64,000 bases of DNA from contig OZ240678.1 in the NCBI GenBank assembly GCA_965198905.1, forward strand, positions 372,001-436,000, read 5' to 3'. Position numbers and translations under genes: made by a program. This DNA comes from CAHJWH01 sp965198905. GTDB taxonomy: Bacteria > Pseudomonadota > Alphaproteobacteria > Caulobacterales > Caulobacteraceae. Positions 1 through 7,423 of the stretch are shown here, piece after piece; positions within the stretch are counted from its first letter, which is position 1, and every line of letters starts with the position of its first letter. Below the pieces are notes generated by a model. The model saw nothing but the letters and a program-made list of their open reading frames with translations, was not told the DNA's origin and did not search any database.

Positions 1-46
1 ACTTTTAATCGAACGGTCCTGGGTTCGATCCCCAGCCAACCCACCA
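1..46 (+). tRNA. tRNA-Lys(UUU), 5' part cut off by the window edge
   Basis: The sequence opens in the anticodon loop (CTTTTAA, anticodon TTT). It continues through the variable region, a T arm with a 5-bp stem around the TTCGATC loop, the 3' acceptor strand CCAACCC, discriminator A at 43 and an encoded CCA at 44-46. The D arm and 5' acceptor strand lie outside the window. The isotype is read from the anticodon loop only. Confidence 0.85.
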
Positions 47-77
47 TGCCGGCGGGCCTCTCGCACCGCGCGGTATC

Positions 78-521
78 CTAGTCGCGGCCGGGTTCCTTGC
101 CCGGGAACCTAGGCGCCGCTTCGGACCAGGACCAGGCGGGCGTCGCTTCCGAAAAAATGTTGGCATCCACTTCGAGGTCGGGTGGAGCGTCGAAGGCCCC
201 AAGGCGCAACCTGATGGCCTCTGGCGTATCGTCGTGTCGGGAATATAATGACGAGCCGCAGGCGCGACAGAAGGCGCGGCGCTTGCCCGGCGAGGAGGCG
301 TATTCCTCCACCAGATCGGCGCCTTGTTCCAGAGCATAGCCCGCGCGCAGGGCCGGAGCGACCGCCGAGGCGAAGCCTTGCGCGCGGCGGCATTGCGAGC
401 AGCGGCATACGGTGACGGCCCCCAACTCACCCCCGAGCGGGCCGACATAGCTGAAGCGGACCGCTCCGCAGAGACAGCCTCCCGTAAGCGTGACATCGCG
501 CTCCCAGTCCCGGGTTGACAT
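78..521 (-). CDS. GFA-family (CENP-V/GFA) zinc-binding protein
   Basis: A 147-residue cytoplasmic protein of the glutathione-dependent formaldehyde-activating (GFA/CENP-V) superfamily. Visible zinc ligands are C16 and C18 in GGCLCGAVRF, C39/C41/C44 in the CRCSQC knuckle, and C85/C88 in FCRACGS. This is the complete ligand pattern of the fold. Most family members have no proven substrate, so formaldehyde or glutathione handling should not be assumed. The ATG at 521 overlaps the stop of the upstream sensor-like gene (TGATG), so it is probably translationally coupled as the last gene of the ECF-sigma run. An in-frame extension further upstream exists but covers the neighbour and looks non-coding. 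Confidence 0.85.
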   Translation of the reverse strand: MSTRDWERDVTLTGGCLCGAVRFSYVGPLGGELGAVTVCRCSQCRRAQGFASAVAPALRAGYALEQGADLVEEYASSPGKRRAFCRACGSSLYSRHDDTPEAIRLRLGAFDAPPDLEVDANIFSEATPAWSWSEAAPRFPGKEPGRD

Positions 522-1018
522 CAGCGCGCTTTCGCCGAGGCGACCGATCCAGGAGCAGCCCGCGGCTGGCGGAGCGGTCCGCCTCTCGCCAACCCCTGCG
601 CCAAGCTTGCGCGTTCCGCCTGAGGCAGGCCTGCGGCGAAGGCGACGATGGTGGCCTCCAGCCGGGTTCGCAAGGCGAAGTCGGCGGCACGGGCGCGGTC
701 CAGCGCCGCGGTAACCGCGACGCGGTCGAAATTGGGTTGAACGAACAGCTCGGCCGCCGCGCGACGGTTCTCCCGCGCCACCTGTTGGATCGGATGCTCG
801 TCCTTGGAGGCGTCCCGCAGGGCTGCGAGATAACGGACCTGGTCGTCGGGACGCAGGCCCTCGGCCGCGGCCCGAAGGGGACGGCGGCGTAAGACGGGGG
901 GCGCGTGCGCGATCCTGGTCCACACCACCGCCGCGCCTCCCGCGGCGCCCAGCGCGAACAGGTTGAGCAGGATCGACGCCGCCAGCGCGATCCGCAGCGC
1001 TCGATCGCGAGGCGGCAT
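521..1018 (-). CDS. Membrane-anchored periplasmic sensor-like protein (CnrX/heavy-metal-sensor type)
   Basis: 165 residues. One N-terminal membrane anchor (about residues 8-34) is followed by a helical, Arg/Ala-rich periplasmic domain that resembles the periplasmic heavy-metal sensor (Metal_resist/CnrX-like) family. The call rests on size, topology, repeated Arg-Ala helices and its place directly after an ECF sigma and an anti-sigma gene. CnrX-type proteins hold the anti-sigma factor inactive or release it in response to a ligand. Oddly, the periplasmic part has almost no His, Cys or Met to bind a metal. It abuts the anti-sigma gene with no gap and overlaps the following GFA gene. Confidence 0.6.
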   Translation of the reverse strand: MPPRDRALRIALAASILLNLFALGAAGGAAVVWTRIAHAPPVLRRRPLRAAAEGLRPDDQVRYLAALRDASKDEHPIQQVARENRRAAAELFVQPNFDRVAVTAALDRARAADFALRTRLEATIVAFAAGLPQAERASLAQGLARGGPLRQPRAAPGSVASAKAR

Positions 1019-1459
1019 CTAGCTTCTGGCCGAGGCGGCCGAGGTGGAGACGACCGCCACGTCGCCGAAGCTGCTCTGCTCATAGAGCGGGCTCCCGGCG
1101 TCTGGGTCGACGTGCGACGGGATGGAGACCAGGACCAGCGTCATGGCCATGGCCCCGGCAAGCGCGCCAGTCCCCAGCACGCCGACGGCCCCCAGACCCG
1201 ACACCCAACGCCTGATCCGCCTGGCCAGGGCGCTTTGCTGGAGCAGCGTAGTCGTGATCCGGCCCCGCACGACCGCAGACGGCGGCGGCACGTAGAAGCC
1301 ATCTAGGGCGTGGTCGAGACCCCGCGCCTGCGACAGCACCCCCGCCGCCTCGGGGGCTCGCGCAAGCCACCGCTCAGCCTCCAGACGCGAGGTGGCGGGC
1401 CAGCGGTCGAGGTCGCCGCCATAGGCCTGCGCCATATCTGCAAAACGCTCTGGGCTCAT
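1019..1459 (-). CDS. Transmembrane anti-sigma factor (predicted)
   Basis: 146 residues. The N-terminal cytoplasmic part carries the YGGDLDRWP motif common to a class of alphaproteobacterial ECF anti-sigma proteins. A single Gly/Ala-rich transmembrane helix lies at about residues 87-112, followed by a short periplasmic tail. Start and stop overlap the sigma gene as ATGA, so the pair is translationally coupled. The likely role is to hold the preceding ECF sigma factor at the membrane until a periplasmic signal releases it. Function is inferred from position and topology; no zinc-binding anti-sigma motif (HxxxCxxC) is present. Confidence 0.7.
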   Translation of the reverse strand: MSPERFADMAQAYGGDLDRWPATSRLEAERWLARAPEAAGVLSQARGLDHALDGFYVPPPSAVVRGRITTTLLQQSALARRIRRWVSGLGAVGVLGTGALAGAMAMTLVLVSIPSHVDPDAGSPLYEQSSFGDVAVVSTSAASARS

Positions 1460-2004
1460 GGCGCGTCTCCTTGAAGCCGGGTGCGAAGGGCGCGGCGTCC
1501 GCGCGACAGCAGGCTCTCCAGCGCGTTCAGGCTCACCCCTAGCAACGCGGCGGCGTCGATATTGGACAATTCCTGGTAGTGATGCAGCAGGATCGCGTCG
1601 CGCTGACGCTCGGGCAACTCCGCCAGCGCGGCCTGCACGCGCAGGGACGCCTCCCGCGCCTCCAGCCGACGGTCGGCAGGCAGGGACGGATCGACCTGGT
1701 CCGGCGGATCGGCCATGACGTCTTCCTTGCGCCGACGCAGGCGATCCTTGCAAAGGTTGAGCACCACCTTGTGCAGCCAGGTGTCGAACCGGGCGGACCC
1801 GCCGCCCCGCCACCGCGGGGCCTGGCGCCAAGCGCGGACCAAGGCGTCCTGGCTCACGTCCTCGGCCTCTGCGGCGTCACCGAGCATCCGCATGGCCAAG
1901 GCGGAGATCCGCGGCAGCTTGCGCGCCACCAGCGCCTGGATCGCGGCGGGATCGCCTTCCGCGACCTGGCGCAGCAGCGCCTCGTCCGGGTCGGCGGCCT
2001 TCAA
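1456..2004 (-). CDS. ECF-family RNA polymerase sigma factor
   Basis: 182 residues with the two-domain ECF layout. Region 2 spans about residues 20-95, including the RMLGDAAEAEDVSQDALVRAW helix block and FDTWLHKVVLNLCKDRLRR. Region 4 spans about 120-175 (LPERQRDAILLHHYQELSN, then an AALLGVS...LSRGRRALR helix-turn-helix). Regions 1 and 3 are absent, as expected for the ECF class. It directs transcription of a small stress regulon, probably including its own operon. The EF-hand gene ends about 50 nt upstream on the same strand. No confident -35/-10 autoregulatory site was found. Confidence 0.93.
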   Translation of the reverse strand: MKAADPDEALLRQVAEGDPAAIQALVARKLPRISALAMRMLGDAAEAEDVSQDALVRAWRQAPRWRGGGSARFDTWLHKVVLNLCKDRLRRRKEDVMADPPDQVDPSLPADRRLEAREASLRVQAALAELPERQRDAILLHHYQELSNIDAAALLGVSLNALESLLSRGRRALRTRLQGDAP

Positions 2005-2054
2005 CCCGTCGCGCTCCCCGCCGCCATCCGCTCACCGCCGCCTCCTGCGCCAGG

Positions 2055-2507
2055 CTATCGCGGCGAGAGGGGCTGGACGCCGTCGCCGCCGCCGCCGTGA
2101 TGCATGGCGCTGCGCTCGTCCGGGGTGACCACGCCGTCGTGGTTTGCGTCCATGCGAGCGAACCGGCGCGCCGACGCCGCATCGATTTCGTCGGGCGTGA
2201 TGTAGCCGTCCTGGTTCAGATCCGTGCGCTGGAAACCCCTGTTCGGGTCGCCACCGGCGGCGCCTTCGCGGCCGGGGTGGGAGGCGCGCCAGGCGGTCCA
2301 TTCGGCGAGGCTGATGCGGCCGTCGTGATCGGCGTCCATGCGCATCGTGCGGGCGCGCTGGCGCGCCTGGAAGTCCGTCAGGCTCATCGGGCCGTCGTGG
2401 CCACCCGGCGCGGCGTCGCCTTGCAGGTCGGGCGTTGGCTGTGGCTGCGCGAGGGCCGGGAAGACGGGCGCAGCGAGGATCGCAAGGGTGAGCGCAAGGC
2501 GTTTCAT
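2055..2507 (-). CDS. Secreted EF-hand calcium-binding protein
   Basis: 150 residues. A cleavable signal peptide (about 1-20, ending PALAQ) is followed by three canonical 12-residue EF-hand loops at about 58-69 (DADHDGRISLAE), 96-107 (DLNQDGYITPDE) and 120-131 (DANHDGVVTPDE), each with the ligating Asp/Asn at 1, 3 and 5, Gly at 6 and Glu at 12. It is therefore an exported, probably periplasmic, calcium binder. It sits between DUF1501 and the ECF sigma gene on the same strand, with about 30 and 50 nt gaps, which suggests a shared transcript. The stretch before the first loop could hide a degenerate fourth hand. Confidence 0.9.
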   Translation of the reverse strand: MKRLALTLAILAAPVFPALAQPQPTPDLQGDAAPGGHDGPMSLTDFQARQRARTMRMDADHDGRISLAEWTAWRASHPGREGAAGGDPNRGFQRTDLNQDGYITPDEIDAASARRFARMDANHDGVVTPDERSAMHHGGGGDGVQPLSPR

Positions 2508-2538
2508 AATGGGGGTCCTTTGGCTTCGAGGCGGAAGG

Positions 2539-3735
2539 TCAGACCAGGTTAGGCAGGGCGGGCGCCGAGCGGCTGTCGGGAAACACCGCGGTCTCCAGCG
2601 CCCGGGGCTCCACGCCGAGATGATCGCGCAACGCGCCCTTGAACACCTGACGCACGTCCAGGGTCGGGGCGAGATCGCGGCTCTCGAACAGTCTGGCGGG
2701 CTGAAGCGTAGGCCAGTCGCCTACGATCCCGCCTGGCTTTAGAGCGCCGCCGGCCAGGATCATGGTGGAGGCGGTGCCATGGTCGGTGCCGCCGGTGCCG
2801 TTGACGTGGGCCGTGCGCCCGAACTCGGTCACCACGATCACCACAGTCTTCGGCCAGGCCGTTCCCAGCCCGTCCTTCAGCCCATCGACGACCTGATCGA
2901 GCGACGCCAGGCGACCGGCGAGCTGGCCGTTCACCCCGCCCTGGCCTGCATGGGTGTCGAAGCCGTCCAGGGACAGCACCGCGATCGAGGGGCCGCCCTC
3001 GGCGCTGAGGAAGCGGCCCGCGGTGACGGCGAAACCGCGCACGTCGCGGCCCTGCAGCGGCTGGCCGTTATTGATCGCGTTGGCGGCCGCCTCCGTCTGC
3101 AGGCCGGACGCCAGGGCCGGACCAAGTAGCGGGTCGGCCTTGTAGAGGTCCTGCAGGGTGGCCACGACCCGGCTGAGATCCGAACCGCCCTTGCCGCCCG
3201 GCGACCAGGACTGGATGGCGGCGGGCCCGCGCAGGATCAGAGGCTCCTGCGGACCGATGGAGATGGCCGCCACACGGCGGTCGGCCGTCAGCGATCCGAG
3301 CGCGCGGTTCAGCCAGCCCGTCGTCGTCCCGTAGAGCTGCTCGCCCCCGCTCTCCAGCAGGTCCTGCGCCTCGAAGTGGGAGCGGATGCGCTGGGGGATG
3401 GCGACGGCGGGAACGATGCGCGCCTGGCCAGCGTGGGCCAGGGCGTAGACGGTGGCGAGCTTGGGGTGCAGGCCGAAATCGCCGTCGAGCTTGAGCGCCT
3501 GGTCGGCGGGAATGGCGATGGCGCCCCGCAGACCCGCATAGTCCGGATCGCTGATCGGCGGCGAGACCGACAGGCCGTCCATGGCGCCGCGGCAGACCAC
3601 CACCACCAGCTTGCGCTGGCCGACGGCCGCGCCCGCGAGCGCCGGCGCTGCGATCAAGGTCAAGCCCAGGCTTGCACCAAGGGAGACGAGGGTGCGGCGC
3701 GAGACGCCGGCTTCACGGGAGGCTGAATCGATCAT
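2539..3735 (-). CDS. DUF1501 protein, Tat-exported
   Basis: 398 residues. The N-terminus has a twin-arginine signal (SRRTLVS, then a hydrophobic stretch ending ALAGA). The body matches the DUF1501 family, which belongs to the alkaline phosphatase/sulfatase-like fold class but has no established reaction. Recognisable landmarks are CRGAMDGLS near the mature N-terminus, ALDGFDTHAGQ-like and VTEFGRTAHVNGTGGTDHG in the second half. It overlaps the DUF1800 gene by 4 nt (ATGA). The DUF1800/DUF1501 pairing is widespread in bacteria and implies that the two products work together in the periplasm. Confidence 0.9.
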   Translation of the reverse strand: MIDSASREAGVSRRTLVSLGASLGLTLIAAPALAGAAVGQRKLVVVVCRGAMDGLSVSPPISDPDYAGLRGAIAIPADQALKLDGDFGLHPKLATVYALAHAGQARIVPAVAIPQRIRSHFEAQDLLESGGEQLYGTTTGWLNRALGSLTADRRVAAISIGPQEPLILRGPAAIQSWSPGGKGGSDLSRVVATLQDLYKADPLLGPALASGLQTEAAANAINNGQPLQGRDVRGFAVTAGRFLSAEGGPSIAVLSLDGFDTHAGQGGVNGQLAGRLASLDQVVDGLKDGLGTAWPKTVVIVVTEFGRTAHVNGTGGTDHGTASTMILAGGALKPGGIVGDWPTLQPARLFESRDLAPTLDVRQVFKGALRDHLGVEPRALETAVFPDSRSAPALPNLV

Positions 3736-5168
3736 CGGCGCTGGAACTCCGGCGACATGAGCAGGACGGTGAGCGCCTCCGGCCGGGTCTCGGCCCGGGC
3801 GATGGCGAGGCGGGTCGGCGCGGTCAGTCGGGCGCCGAGCGCCGCTTCGGCAAGATCGCTGGGCGAGCCCGCTTCCGGCGCCCGCAATGTGGCGAACCTA
3901 GACGACCAGTCCAGCCGCTTGACGATGGCGTCGGGCGCCGACCAGTCGGCGACCTGCTCGGACCAGCCGTTGGGCTGTGGCGCCCCCATCGGCCGCTCTC
4001 CGAGTTGGGTCAACGGCTGGATGATCTCCGGGCCCACGTCAATGGGCGTCACCCCCGCCGCACGATAGCTCGACACCAGCAGCTCGTAAGGACGTTTGAA
4101 CTTCCGAGCTGTCGGCGTCCAGGCCTCCGGCGCGTCGATCAGGGCGCTGGCGACAACCGCCAGATCGCCATGGCTGGTCAAGTATGCGGTGCGGAGGCGC
4201 TCGACCAGGGCGGGCGGCGGCGTGTCGGCGACGAATTGGATGGCGAGCTTGCGGGCGATATGGTCGGCGGTGTGCGGGTCCGCGGCCAGGGCGGCGAGGA
4301 TCGCCCTCGCCTGCTGCGGGCCGCCCTCGGGATAGCGTCGCCCCATCACCGTGCGCGCACCGGGCTCGTGCAGGTTGGGACGAAACACTGGCAGACCCAG
4401 GTTCTGCGGGCCGTCGCGCGCCACCCCTATGCTGTAGCCGGTCAGCGCGCGGGCGAACTCCGTGACGTCGGCCTGGGTGTAGCCGGAGTCGGGACCGACG
4501 GTGTGAAGCTCCATGATCTCGCGCGCCAGGTTCTCGTTCAGACCCGTGCTTCGCCGGCCGCCGCCCTGGCTGTTCGGACCCGCCGAACGCTCCTGATCGA
4601 GATAGGACAGCATGCCGGGGTGCGTGCTGGAGGCGGTCAGCAAGGCCTCGAAGCGCCCGAACACATGCGGCCGGATGGCTTCCCGCTCGAACGGGCCGGC
4701 CAGCATAGCGGCCTTGGGCTTGGCGGTGGAAACGGTGAGGTGGTTGGCCCAGAACAGCGTCCAGCGCTCGCGAAACGGCGCGGACGTCGTGGCCGCCAAC
4801 TGGGTCCGGGCGAGCACCTCGGCGTCAATCCCGTCGCGCAGAGGCCTTCGCGCCGCCTGACGCGCAACCTTCAGCTGCTCGGCGGCGTCGGATGCACCCG
4901 TCGGCGATGTGGGATCGGGCTGAGTCGCGCTCGCCCTCTGCGCCTGTTTCAGCTCGCGCCGGTCGGCGACGAAGGCGAGATAGGCGGCGAAACGATCGCG
5001 AGAGGTGGGGAGCGGACCCTGAGGCTGGTCGGCGCCTTCACGGTTGATCTGCGCCTTCAACCAGCCCCGGGGATCGGAGCTGGCGGTCGCCAGCTCCCCC
5101 GGCCGTGCGCCGAGCCCAAACCGGCCGACGGCGATGGCGGCTTCGCTCGATTGCAGGCTCGACGTCAC
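3732..5168 (-). CDS. DUF1800 protein
   Basis: 478 residues from a GTG start with AAGGAAG about 6 nt upstream. DUF1800 hallmarks include the N-terminal AVGRFGLGARPGEL, the central ERWTLFWANHLTVS, the GLNENLAREIMELHTVG segment and VTEFARALTGYS. Function is unknown; DUF1800 proteins are regularly encoded immediately before DUF1501 proteins, as here. No typical Sec signal peptide is obvious, so export may depend on its Tat-exported partner or a non-classical N-terminus. It is the first gene of the minus-strand run that continues through DUF1501, the EF-hand protein and the ECF sigma module. Confidence 0.9.
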   Translation of the reverse strand: MTSSLQSSEAAIAVGRFGLGARPGELATASSDPRGWLKAQINREGADQPQGPLPTSRDRFAAYLAFVADRRELKQAQRASATQPDPTSPTGASDAAEQLKVARQAARRPLRDGIDAEVLARTQLAATTSAPFRERWTLFWANHLTVSTAKPKAAMLAGPFEREAIRPHVFGRFEALLTASSTHPGMLSYLDQERSAGPNSQGGGRRSTGLNENLAREIMELHTVGPDSGYTQADVTEFARALTGYSIGVARDGPQNLGLPVFRPNLHEPGARTVMGRRYPEGGPQQARAILAALAADPHTADHIARKLAIQFVADTPPPALVERLRTAYLTSHGDLAVVASALIDAPEAWTPTARKFKRPYELLVSSYRAAGVTPIDVGPEIIQPLTQLGERPMGAPQPNGWSEQVADWSAPDAIVKRLDWSSRFATLRAPEAGSPSDLAEAALGARLTAPTRLAIARAETRPEALTVLLMSPEFQRR

Positions 5169-5178
5169 GATCGCTTCC

Positions 5179-5457
5179 TTACCAGTAGCGCCAGGCGCAA
5201 TTGCCCGTCGTCACGCAGTACCAACGGCGGTTGCCCCAATACCGCCCGCCATAGAACCAGCGTCCGGCATAAGGATGGCCACCCCAATATCCCCCGTACG
5301 GCCCCCAGCGACGCGGACCTCCAAAACGGTGAGGTCCCCAATAGGGGTGCGGGCGCCAGTAAGGTTGGGCCTGAGCTGCAGGAACCGAAACGGCGACCAG
5401 CGAGGCGGCGGCCGTTGCCGCGACGATGACCGACTTCAGGACGGCGGGACGTTTCAT
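5179..5457 (-). CDS. Small secreted Gly/Trp/Tyr/Arg-rich protein
   Basis: 92 residues. The signal peptide runs to about residue 31 (ending AAQAQ). The mature part is built of short aromatic-glycine units (PYWGPHRFGGPRRWGPYGG and similar) and ends with CVTTGNCAWRYW, where two Cys could form a disulfide. The family is not assigned; similar Gly/Tyr/Trp-rich exported peptides are common in this lineage. The start was chosen at the Met that begins a clean signal peptide; the longer open frame has no coding character. It is codirectional with the next small secreted gene 16 nt away. Confidence 0.65.
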   Translation of the reverse strand: MKRPAVLKSVIVAATAAASLVAVSVPAAQAQPYWRPHPYWGPHRFGGPRRWGPYGGYWGGHPYAGRWFYGGRYWGNRRWYCVTTGNCAWRYW

Positions 5458-5473
5458 CGATGGGCTCCTCGGA

Positions 5474-5815
5474 TCAGTGCTTTTCGCCATAGATGGCGCG
5501 GCTGTTGGCGTTTTCCTGGCGGTTGATCTGGCCTTTCTCGGCGCGGGTGATGTGTCCGCCGTGCACGGCGGCGTCGGCGCGCTCCTCGCCGCGGATGGAG
5601 CGATCGTCGGCGTGCAGCTGGTGCGCCTGGGCCAGGTCGAGACGACCGCTGGCGACGCCATTACGGATGCGGGCGTTCTGAGTGGCCAGGCGGCCATTGG
5701 CCTCGACCCGACGCGGATGGTTCGCCCCCCAGCTCTGAGCCGAGGCGCTCGTCGCCAGAAGGCCTGCGCCCAAAAGGGCGATGACGGCGACGGTCTTGGG
5801 GTCTTTCATCAGCAC
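5474..5815 (-). CDS. Small secreted protein of unknown function
   Basis: 113 residues (or 111 if the second Met, two codons in, is used). The signal peptide ends near ATSASAQS. The mature part is hydrophilic and repetitive in its use of Asn, Arg, His and Ala, with NHPRRVEANGRLATQNARI and HITRAEKGQINRQENANS. Proteins of this composition occur in alpha- and betaproteobacteria without a known role. It lies between ScfR and the Gly/Trp-rich secreted protein on the same strand, so these may form a small exported pair. Confidence 0.65.
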   Translation of the reverse strand: MLMKDPKTVAVIALLGAGLLATSASAQSWGANHPRRVEANGRLATQNARIRNGVASGRLDLAQAHQLHADDRSIRGEERADAAVHGGHITRAEKGQINRQENANSRAIYGEKH

Positions 5816-5887
5816 TCTCCCTTGCGATGACCTTTACACGCGCGGCTCCGGGATATCCGTCGCCATCCCTTCGAAAAAACGAGGCCG

Positions 5888-7288
5888 TCACGCGTCCGAG
5901 AAACCGAAAGGCGCGCTGGTGCGGCGGATGTCGTCGGGCAGGATCTGGCGGCCGATCGGGGGCGCTGAGCGGGCCGTGCATTCGCTGCGGTGACAGAGCC
6001 GGCAGGTGACGCCGATCGGCGTCGCCACGGCGGGCGAGGCGGCGTCCTGGGTGTAGATCAGCCGGCTCGCGTGCTCGGCCGCGCAGCCGAGCGCGATGGC
6101 GCGGTCCACCCGCGGCCGGCCGTACCCGCCGCCGCCCGCGGTAACCGTGCGGGCGATGGAGAAGAAGCGCTGGCCGTCCGGCAGCTCCAGCCACTGGGTG
6201 ATGATCTGCCGGGGGCGACGAAAGGCCTGGTGCAGCGTCCACAGCGGACAGCCGCCGCCGTGCCGGGCGAAGGGAAAGCCCGCCCCGTCCAGCCGCTTGG
6301 AGACGTTGCCCGCTTCGTCCACGCGGATGAAGAAGAACGGCGCGCGCTCGTCGCCGGGCTTCTGCAGCGTGGTGAGCCGATGGGCGACCTGCTCGAAGCT
6401 GGCGCCGAACTGGCGGCCTAGCGCCTCCACGTCATAGCGCCTCGCTTCCACCGCCTTGGCGAAGGCGGTGTAGGGCATCAGGATCGCGGCGGCGGCGTAG
6501 CCGGCCAAGGCCCGCCGGGCCAGGCGCTCCCCGCTGTCGGTGACGAAGCCGCCGCCGGCGAGCGCCGCATCGATCTCCCGGTCCAGTTCGAGGTAGGCGA
6601 GCTGCAAGGCCAGCTGAAAGGTCTGGCTGGCGGCATCGAGCTCGTCGTCCAGCACGATCTCGCGCCGGTGCCGATCGAGCCGCCGGATAGAGCCCACCAT
6701 CACGCCCGCCGGCAACCGTCGGACCCGCAGGCCGTGGCGCGCAGCGATGTACTTGGTCAGGCCGTCATGGTCGCGCACAGCCTGGGCGATCCGTTCGGCC
6801 GCGTCGTCGAGCGGGGGAAAGCTGTTTCGCCGGGCGTTAAGGAAGCGGCGGGACTCGGCCACCGGATCGGGCGCCCGGGCGCCAGGGCCATCAGGCAGGC
6901 GGTCGGCCAGGGCCAGCTGCTCCCCCCTGTAGGCGGCGTGCAGGCGCAGGAAGGCGTCGGTGATCCCGGGGAAGTTGGCGGTGACGTCGCCGGCCTCCAG
7001 GCCGCCGAGGTCGATGTCGGCGAACATCGGGTCCTTCAACGCCGCCTGCAGCCGGGCCAGCTCATTCGGGCCGCCCTGGCCGACGAGCGTCGCCACATCG
7101 ACCTGATAGGTCTGGGCGAGCCGCAGCAGTAGCTCGGCGGTGAGCGGCCGCTGGTTGCGCTCGATCAGCGCGATATAGGAGGCTGAGACCCCGAGGTCGG
7201 CGGCCACCTCGGTCTGGGTCAGCCCACGGTCGCGCCGGAACCGCCGAAGGCTCGGACCGACATAGAGGCGGCGTTCGGACTTGCCCAT
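5888..7288 (-). CDS. ScfR/RamB-type transcriptional regulator
   Basis: 466 residues. An XRE-type helix-turn-helix (about 9-63, LTQTEVAADLGVSASYIALIERNQ) is followed by an IrrE-like middle domain lacking the HExxH zinc motif, and a DUF2083-type C-terminus ending in CRLCHRSECTARSAPP. This is the architecture of the short-chain-fatty-acid regulator family (ScfR; RamB in actinobacteria), which controls glyoxylate shunt and acetate genes. It is transcribed divergently from aceA, which supports direct control of that gene. The start has AGAGGAG about 5 nt upstream. The clustered cysteines near the C-terminus could bind a metal or Fe-S cluster; that part is inference. Confidence 0.9.
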   Translation of the reverse strand: MGKSERRLYVGPSLRRFRRDRGLTQTEVAADLGVSASYIALIERNQRPLTAELLLRLAQTYQVDVATLVGQGGPNELARLQAALKDPMFADIDLGGLEAGDVTANFPGITDAFLRLHAAYRGEQLALADRLPDGPGARAPDPVAESRRFLNARRNSFPPLDDAAERIAQAVRDHDGLTKYIAARHGLRVRRLPAGVMVGSIRRLDRHRREIVLDDELDAASQTFQLALQLAYLELDREIDAALAGGGFVTDSGERLARRALAGYAAAAILMPYTAFAKAVEARRYDVEALGRQFGASFEQVAHRLTTLQKPGDERAPFFFIRVDEAGNVSKRLDGAGFPFARHGGGCPLWTLHQAFRRPRQIITQWLELPDGQRFFSIARTVTAGGGGYGRPRVDRAIALGCAAEHASRLIYTQDAASPAVATPIGVTCRLCHRSECTARSAPPIGRQILPDDIRRTSAPFGFSDA

Positions 7289-7312
7289 CGGCTCCTCTGG
7301 TCAAGACGATAC

Positions 7313-7338
7313 AATCTTACAAGAAAACTTGTCAGATT
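7313..7338. promoter_or_regulatory. Inverted repeat between scfR and aceA, candidate ScfR operator
   Basis: The half-sites AATCTTACAAG (7313-7323) and CTTGTCAGATT (7328-7338) are inverted copies with one mismatch, separated by AAAA. The centre ACAAG-AAAA-CTTGT is exact. It lies in the 135-nt divergent spacer, 25 nt from the scfR start and about 85 nt from aceA, and is the only sizeable dyad there. Confidence 0.6.
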
Positions 7339-7423
7339 TGAACTCCTGAACCTCGCATAGCTTTCCCGACCCTCGGCCGGAGGGCCTAGGTCACCGTCTC
7401 ATTGCAGTTCGGAGTGGCGCGTC

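Noticed and set aside
3672..5429. A 585-residue plus-strand frame opposite DUF1501/DUF1800
   Set aside because: Arg/Gly-rich shadow frame; the minus-strand genes are clear families.
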